From the NCBI GenBank assembly GCA_947496865.1, contig CANMEE010000001.1:1355501-1419500 (forward strand): a DNA stretch of 64,000 bases. The letters run 5' to 3'. Source of the DNA: an uncultured Sphingomonadaceae bacterium (GTDB taxonomy: Bacteria; Pseudomonadota; Alphaproteobacteria; Sphingomonadales; Sphingomonadaceae). Below the pieces are notes generated by a model. The model had not been told where the DNA came from. It saw only the letters and a list, made by a program, of their open reading frames with translations, and did no database searches. Both the position numbers and the translations under genes were made by a program. Each line of letters opens with the position of its first letter. Within the stretch, counting starts at the first letter, position 1. Below are positions 59,407 to 64,000 of this stretch, one piece after another.

Positions 59407-59796
59407 ATGACGCAGTTTATTTCCGCTATTTCGTTAATTGTGCCCGACTATGATCAAGCCATCTCTTTTTATGTCGGCTTGTTGGGCTTTGACCTTATCG
59501 AAGATACCGAGCTGTCCGAAGACAAGCGTTGGGTCTTGGTGGCCCCTCCCGGCAGCACCGAGACGCGGTTGCTATTGGCCAAGGCCAGCAATGAGGCGCA
59601 GGAAGAAGTCATTGGCGAGCAAGCCGGTGGTCGGGTGTTCCTATTTCTCGAAACCTATGATTTTGACGGTGATCTGGCGCTGATGGAACGCGCAGGCATC
59701 GATATTGTCGAAGAGCCCCGAGTCGAAAACTATGGCAAGGTGGTCGTCTTTCGCGACCCATTTGGCAATAAATGGGACCTGATCGAACGGCACTAA
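59407..59796 (+). CDS. VOC (glyoxalase) family protein
   Basis: FISAISLIVPDYDQAISFYVGLLGFDLIEDTEL, FRDPFGNKWDLIE; start trimmed because the ORF-track start lies in the tRNA. Confidence 0.9.
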   Translation: MTQFISAISLIVPDYDQAISFYVGLLGFDLIEDTELSEDKRWVLVAPPGSTETRLLLAKASNEAQEEVIGEQAGGRVFLFLETYDFDGDLALMERAGIDIVEEPRVENYGKVVVFRDPFGNKWDLIERH

Positions 59797-59862
59797 TAAT
59801 GCCGTGCCGTAGCGTCACCGCAAGAAATTGCGTGAGCCGCTGTTTTCTGCCATAATTACACC

Positions 59863-60741
59863 ATGGATGATCAGAAATTAGCAGCAGCTGATGAGGCTGC
59901 ATTGGAACCCTATCTGGGCGGCAGAAGCCTGGCGCAATGCTGGGACGAATATGAAGCCCAAGGCTATGTGATATTTCCCGCAATCATGCCGCCTGAAGAG
60001 GTCGAGCGGCAACGCGCCGCGCTTGCGCCCTTTATCGAAGCCGATATTCGCGGCCGTAATGTGTTTGAAGGCGTCGAGTCCAATCGCATCTATGCGATGC
60101 TGGGCAAGGATCCGATATTTGCCGACCTGATCACCCATCCGCTGCAATTGGCTTTTGCCGAACGTGAATTGGGCAAATCTTGCCTTTTGTCGGCCTGTCT
60201 TGCGATTAATCTCCATCCCGGTGAAACCGTGCAGCCTTGGCATATGGATGATGACCATTGTCGTCAGAAAATGCCCCGCAAAGCGCTTGGGGTCAGCACA
60301 TTCTGGACCATTGATCCGATGACCGAGGATAATGGCGCGACTGAAGTGATTCCCGGCAGTCACAAATGGGGGCCAGTAAAACCGGAGGGCGCCAACGAAT
60401 CGTCCCATTTTTCCAACACATCCCTGCTGGAGGATAATGACGACCCCGGCGCGCATCCGGATGCGGTTAAGGCGATTATGCCAGCCGGCTCGTTGATGAT
60501 CGCCAAGGGAAATTTATGGCATCGTGGCGGCGCGAACCGTTCGGACAGTTCAAGACTGATCGTCACGCCGCAATATTGCCCGGGCTGGATGCGGCCTTTG
60601 GAAACGATGTTACTGGCCGTGCCACCGGAGAAAGCGGCGAAATTGCCACCGCGCGCGCAAGCGCTGCTTGGCTATTCCATTCACGAACCTTTCATGGGTT
60701 ATGTCGATGGCATGCATCCGGGTCGGGCATTGGCCCATTAA
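59863..60741 (+). CDS. phytanoyl-CoA dioxygenase family protein
   Basis: QPWHMDDDHCRQKMPR and GATEVIPGSHKWG; GSLMIAKGNLWHRGGANRSDSSRLIVTPQYCPGWMR. Confidence 0.9.
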   Translation: MDDQKLAAADEAALEPYLGGRSLAQCWDEYEAQGYVIFPAIMPPEEVERQRAALAPFIEADIRGRNVFEGVESNRIYAMLGKDPIFADLITHPLQLAFAERELGKSCLLSACLAINLHPGETVQPWHMDDDHCRQKMPRKALGVSTFWTIDPMTEDNGATEVIPGSHKWGPVKPEGANESSHFSNTSLLEDNDDPGAHPDAVKAIMPAGSLMIAKGNLWHRGGANRSDSSRLIVTPQYCPGWMRPLETMLLAVPPEKAAKLPPRAQALLGYSIHEPFMGYVDGMHPGRALAH

Positions 60742-60777
60742 GTTTATTACATATGATGTGATCCAGGGAGATGACAG

Positions 60778-61470
60778 ATGAAAGCCTTGGAAAGCGACGC
60801 GCCGCTGATTGTCTATGTCGATATTAAAAGCCCCTATGCCTTTGCCGCTATCCGGCCCACGCTGGCTTTGGAGAAATCACTGGGCATGCGTTTTGATTGG
60901 CGGCCGTTGACGCTCGACATCCCAAGCTATCTAGGTTCGGCGCGCAAAAAAGAGGGCAAGGTCGTCGAAAGCACCCGCAGCACCAGCCAGTGGAGCTGGG
61001 TTAAATATGCTTATCGCGACGCCCGCCGCTATGCTGAACGGCAAGGCTTGATGCTCAAAGGCACGGAGAAAATCTGGGATTCCTCGCTTCCTAATATCGG
61101 AATTTTATGGGTCATGCAGACGAAACGAGACCGGCTCGGTGATTATTTCGAGGCCGTCTATCCACCCTTTTGGCGGCGTGAGCTCGATATTGAAGATATA
61201 GCGGTGGTCGAGCAGTGTCTGGAACAGGCCGGAATCGACTCGGACGGTTTTGCGGCATTTGCGCAAGGCGAAGGCCGCGCTCAGCATGACGCGCTGCAGC
61301 CACAGCTACATGCCAGCGGCATATATGGTGTGCCGACCTATGTGATTGATGGCACCGTCCTATTTGGTCGAGAGCATCTGCCCTATGTCCGGTGGCACTT
61401 GCAGGGGCGCGAAGGGCCCGCCCCCGATATGGCCTATGAGATTGAGAAGATCGAGGTGGCGCCATGCTGA
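60778..61470 (+). CDS. DsbA-family / 2-hydroxychromene-2-carboxylate isomerase-like protein
   Basis: VYVDIKSPYAFAAIRPTLALE; ASGIYGVPTYVIDGTVLFGREHLPYVRWHL. Confidence 0.86.
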   Translation: MKALESDAPLIVYVDIKSPYAFAAIRPTLALEKSLGMRFDWRPLTLDIPSYLGSARKKEGKVVESTRSTSQWSWVKYAYRDARRYAERQGLMLKGTEKIWDSSLPNIGILWVMQTKRDRLGDYFEAVYPPFWRRELDIEDIAVVEQCLEQAGIDSDGFAAFAQGEGRAQHDALQPQLHASGIYGVPTYVIDGTVLFGREHLPYVRWHLQGREGPAPDMAYEIEKIEVAPC

Positions 61471-62039
61471 CCATCTATATCGATTTCAAATCGCCCGCCT
61501 CCTATCTCGCGTTAGAGCCGACATTGGCAATGGCGCGGGAAACCGGCGTCGCGATCCATTGGCGGCCCTTTTCGGTGCGGGTTTTATCCGTGCCTGAGGA
61601 ACAGGGAAACGAATCCGTCGGAGATCGCCATCGCCGAGTCCGCGCCGCGGCGCAGCGCGATATCCATTTGCACTATGCCGCTGTGCAGGGGTTAGACATG
61701 CATTTTACCAAAATGCCGGCCGGTTCCGATGCGGCCTTGGCCGCGCTGGCTGCGATGGAAGAGGATGCGGTTCCCTTCCTGCGCGCGGCCTTTGCCGCCT
61801 ATTGGATGGATCAGGCGGACTTGGCTGATGAGGCGGCGGTGGAAAAGCTGCTGCAATCAGTAGGAATCGACCAGCCTGACTGGGAAACAGCGCACGAAAA
61901 AGCCGCTACAATCCGATCAGAGGCGGAGGAATTGGGAATTTTCGAAGCGCCATCTTATCTGCTTGCTGACCAACTGTTCTTGGGGCGCGAACATTTGCCG
62001 TGGATACGATCGATAATTACCGCGGAACAGGGCGCTTAA
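61464..62039 (+). CDS. DsbA-family / 2-hydroxychromene-2-carboxylate isomerase-like protein
   Basis: IYIDFKSPASYLALEPTLAMARE; GIFEAPSYLLADQLFLGREHLPWI; overlaps preceding stop (ATGCTGA). Confidence 0.86.
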   Translation: MLTIYIDFKSPASYLALEPTLAMARETGVAIHWRPFSVRVLSVPEEQGNESVGDRHRRVRAAAQRDIHLHYAAVQGLDMHFTKMPAGSDAALAALAAMEEDAVPFLRAAFAAYWMDQADLADEAAVEKLLQSVGIDQPDWETAHEKAATIRSEAEELGIFEAPSYLLADQLFLGREHLPWIRSIITAEQGA

Positions 62040-62185
62040 CATCCCACTCTTTTCTTGCGGAATCGGGAATCACCGGCTAAAGGGCTGGTTCTTTCCGAAA
62101 TCATGCATATATCCGATCCCAGTCGACAGACTGACACCCGGAGTTTATGTCGGGTTTGGGGAATAGGAAATTTAGGAATCAAACC

Positions 62186-62389
62186 ATGGCGAAAGTCAAT
62201 CCAGGCGAATTTATGCGGCAAGTCCGCGCCGAAAACAGCAAGGTTGTCTGGCCGACATGGCCCGATACGGTCCGCACCGCGATCATGGTGTTGATCATGA
62301 CGACGATTTTGGCTCTGTTTTTTCTGGCTATCGATTCGGTTTTCAATGGTGTCGTTGGTTGGCTCCTTAATCTCGCCAAAGGCGGCTAA
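62186..62389 (+). CDS. secE: preprotein translocase subunit SecE
   Basis: FMRQVRAENSKVVWPTWPDTVRTAIMVLIMTTILALFFLAIDSVF. Confidence 0.95.
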   Translation: MAKVNPGEFMRQVRAENSKVVWPTWPDTVRTAIMVLIMTTILALFFLAIDSVFNGVVGWLLNLAKGG

Positions 62390-62425
62390 AAGCCCACGAA
62401 ACGCAATTTAGATTAGGTTATTTAC

Positions 62426-62959
62426 ATGGCACGCTGGTATATTATTCACGCTTATTCGGGCTTTGAACATAAGGTCAAAGAAGCCATTGAGGCGGATGCC
62501 AAGCGTCTGGGTCTGACCCCGTTGGTTGAAGAAATTGAAGTCCCCACCGAAACCGTGACCGAAGTGCGTCGTGGTAAAAAGGTTCAATCCGAGCGGAAAT
62601 TCTTCCCCGGCTATGTGCTTGCCAAATTGCAGATGACCGATGATGTTTATCACTTGGTCAAAGATCAGCCGAAAGTAACCGGTTTCCTCGGCACTTCCAA
62701 GCCGCAGGCGATTAGCGAAGCGGAAGCCGCGCGGATTCTCAATACCAAAGAGGAAGCCGCCAACGCGCCGAAACAGCGGATCACGGTCAATTACGAAATT
62801 GGCGACCAGATCAAAGTGCTCGATGGTCCCTTCGCAAGCTTCAACGGCATTGTCGAAGAACTGGATTTCGAGAAAAACCGCGTCAAAGTATCCGTATCGA
62901 TCTTTGGCCGCGCGACCCCTGTCGAACTTGATTTTGAACAGGTTGAAGTCGCGAAATAA
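62426..62959 (+). CDS. nusG: transcription termination/antitermination protein NusG
   Basis: RWYIIHAYSGFEHKVKEAIE, KFFPGYVLAKLQMTDDVYHLVKDQPKVTGFLG, KOW domain. Confidence 0.97.
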   Translation: MARWYIIHAYSGFEHKVKEAIEADAKRLGLTPLVEEIEVPTETVTEVRRGKKVQSERKFFPGYVLAKLQMTDDVYHLVKDQPKVTGFLGTSKPQAISEAEAARILNTKEEAANAPKQRITVNYEIGDQIKVLDGPFASFNGIVEELDFEKNRVKVSVSIFGRATPVELDFEQVEVAK

Positions 62960-63112
62960 GAATTTGGTGGCTTGCCACCGAATAAACCCCAGCGGCTTTG
63001 AGCCACTGGATTACCAATGTGGGAGGATGGTTTTCGGATCATCTGTTTGACCGCTTAATTTGATCCGCCTTCGCATAAAGCTTCGGCGGAGATAGAATGA
63101 AAGGACAGCCAA

Positions 63113-63544
63113 ATGGCTAAAAAAATTGATGGCTATATCAATTTGCAAGTACCTGCCGGTATTGCAAATCCATCCCCGCCAATCGGCCCAGCACTGGGTC
63201 AGCGCGGCGTTAACATCATGGAATTCTGTAAGGCGTTTAACGCGGCTACAGACAAGATGGAAAAAGGCGCACCGATCCCGACCAAGATTACGGTCTATGC
63301 GGATCGCAGCTTCACCTTTGTAACCAAAACACCACCAGCCAGCTATTTCATCAAGAAAATCGCCAAGCTGAAAAAAGGTTCCAGCGAACCTGGCAAAGTT
63401 TCTGGCGGCACGATCAAAACATCGCAGCTGAAAGAAATTGCTGAACTGAAAATGGCTGATCTCAATGCGAATACGCCTGAGCAAGCTGTAAAAATCATCG
63501 CGGGCAGTGCTCGTTCGATGGGCATCGATGTGGTGGAGGGATAA
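63113..63544 (+). CDS. rplK: 50S ribosomal protein L11
   Basis: [36 protein letters not shown]. Confidence 0.98.
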   Translation: MAKKIDGYINLQVPAGIANPSPPIGPALGQRGVNIMEFCKAFNAATDKMEKGAPIPTKITVYADRSFTFVTKTPPASYFIKKIAKLKKGSSEPGKVSGGTIKTSQLKEIAELKMADLNANTPEQAVKIIAGSARSMGIDVVEG

Positions 63545-63547
63545 GAT

Positions 63548-64000
63548 ATGGCTAAACTCACCAAACGCGCAAAAGCTTCCAACGAAGCGGTTGACCGCAA
63601 CAAGCTCTATGGCATTGATGAAGCAATCAAAGCGCTGAAAGCTCTGGCTTCCAAGTCAAAATTTGACGAAACGCTCGACATTGCGATCAACCTTGGCGTT
63701 GATCCGCGTCATGCTGACCAGATGGTCCGCGGCGTGATTTCTCTGCCTGCTGGCACGGGTAAAGAAACCCGCGTTGCTGTGTTTGCTAAGGATGCGAAAG
63801 CAGACGAAGCGAAAGAAGCTGGCGCAGATGTTGTTGGCGCAGAAGATCTGATGGAAGCCATGCAAGGCGGCGATCTGAACTATGATCGTATCATCGCGAC
63901 CCCTGACATGATGGGTGTTGTCGGTCGTCTCGGTAAGGTTCTTGGTCCTAAAGGCCTGATGCCTAACCCGAAACTCGGCACGGTGACCCCGAATGTCGCG
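63548..64000 (+). CDS. rplA: 50S ribosomal protein L1 (truncated by window end)
   Basis: [34 protein letters not shown] ... [21 protein letters not shown], open at window end. Confidence 0.97.
   Translation, partial: MAKLTKRAKASNEAVDRNKLYGIDEAIKALKALASKSKFDETLDIAINLGVDPRHADQMVRGVISLPAGTGKETRVAVFAKDAKADEAKEAGADVVGAEDLMEAMQGGDLNYDRIIATPDMMGVVGRLGKVLGPKGLMPNPKLGTVTPNVA

Noticed and set aside
59878-60456. 192-aa minus-strand ORF
   Set aside because: Antisense to the phytanoyl-CoA dioxygenase-like gene, no recognisable motif.
1-64000. CRISPR arrays, insertion sequences, prophage or classical defence systems
   Set aside because: Looked for spaced direct repeats, transposase/integrase motifs, phage structural genes and restriction/toxin genes; none seen.

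Overview
Chromosomal window that looks like an alphaproteobacterium of the order Sphingomonadales, judging by protein families and gene neighbourhoods (MucR, CC_3452, DUF5076, DUF2155/Aat, NDUFA12). It is mostly housekeeping and metabolic genes. I see no CRISPR array, prophage or transposase. Main blocks: sdaA and miscellaneous enzymes (0-6.5 kb); a MacA/MacB-like efflux module (6.7-9.9 kb); a near-complete alpha-galactoside/galactose oxidative (De Ley-Doudoroff) catabolic locus with GH36, SSS symporter, TonB receptor and FadR-type regulator (10.0-23.1 kb); MucR, scoA/DUF5076/scoB, rpmB, tadA, a LytS/LytTR pair, HxlR and relA/spoT (23.5-33.6 kb); an unusual LuxR-type regulator fused to an alpha/beta-hydrolase domain that has apparently lost its nucleophile, beside a 16-bp perfect palindrome (34-37 kb); siderophore receptor, arsC, ParA, GGDEF/EAL, FAAL, recX and cold-shock genes (40-51 kb); DUF2155 and aat with a large antisense 3' overlap (52 kb); an OxyR-like regulator divergent from a structured, terminator-bearing leader or sRNA upstream of nhaA (53-55.8 kb); and tRNA-Trp followed, after a four-gene interruption, by secE-nusG-rplK-rplA (59-64 kb). 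Best candidates for something undescribed are the LuxR/pseudo-hydrolase regulator with its palindrome, the oxyR-nhaA intergenic RNA, and the antisense-overlapping aat/DUF2155 tails. All family calls are from reading the translations; no database search was run.
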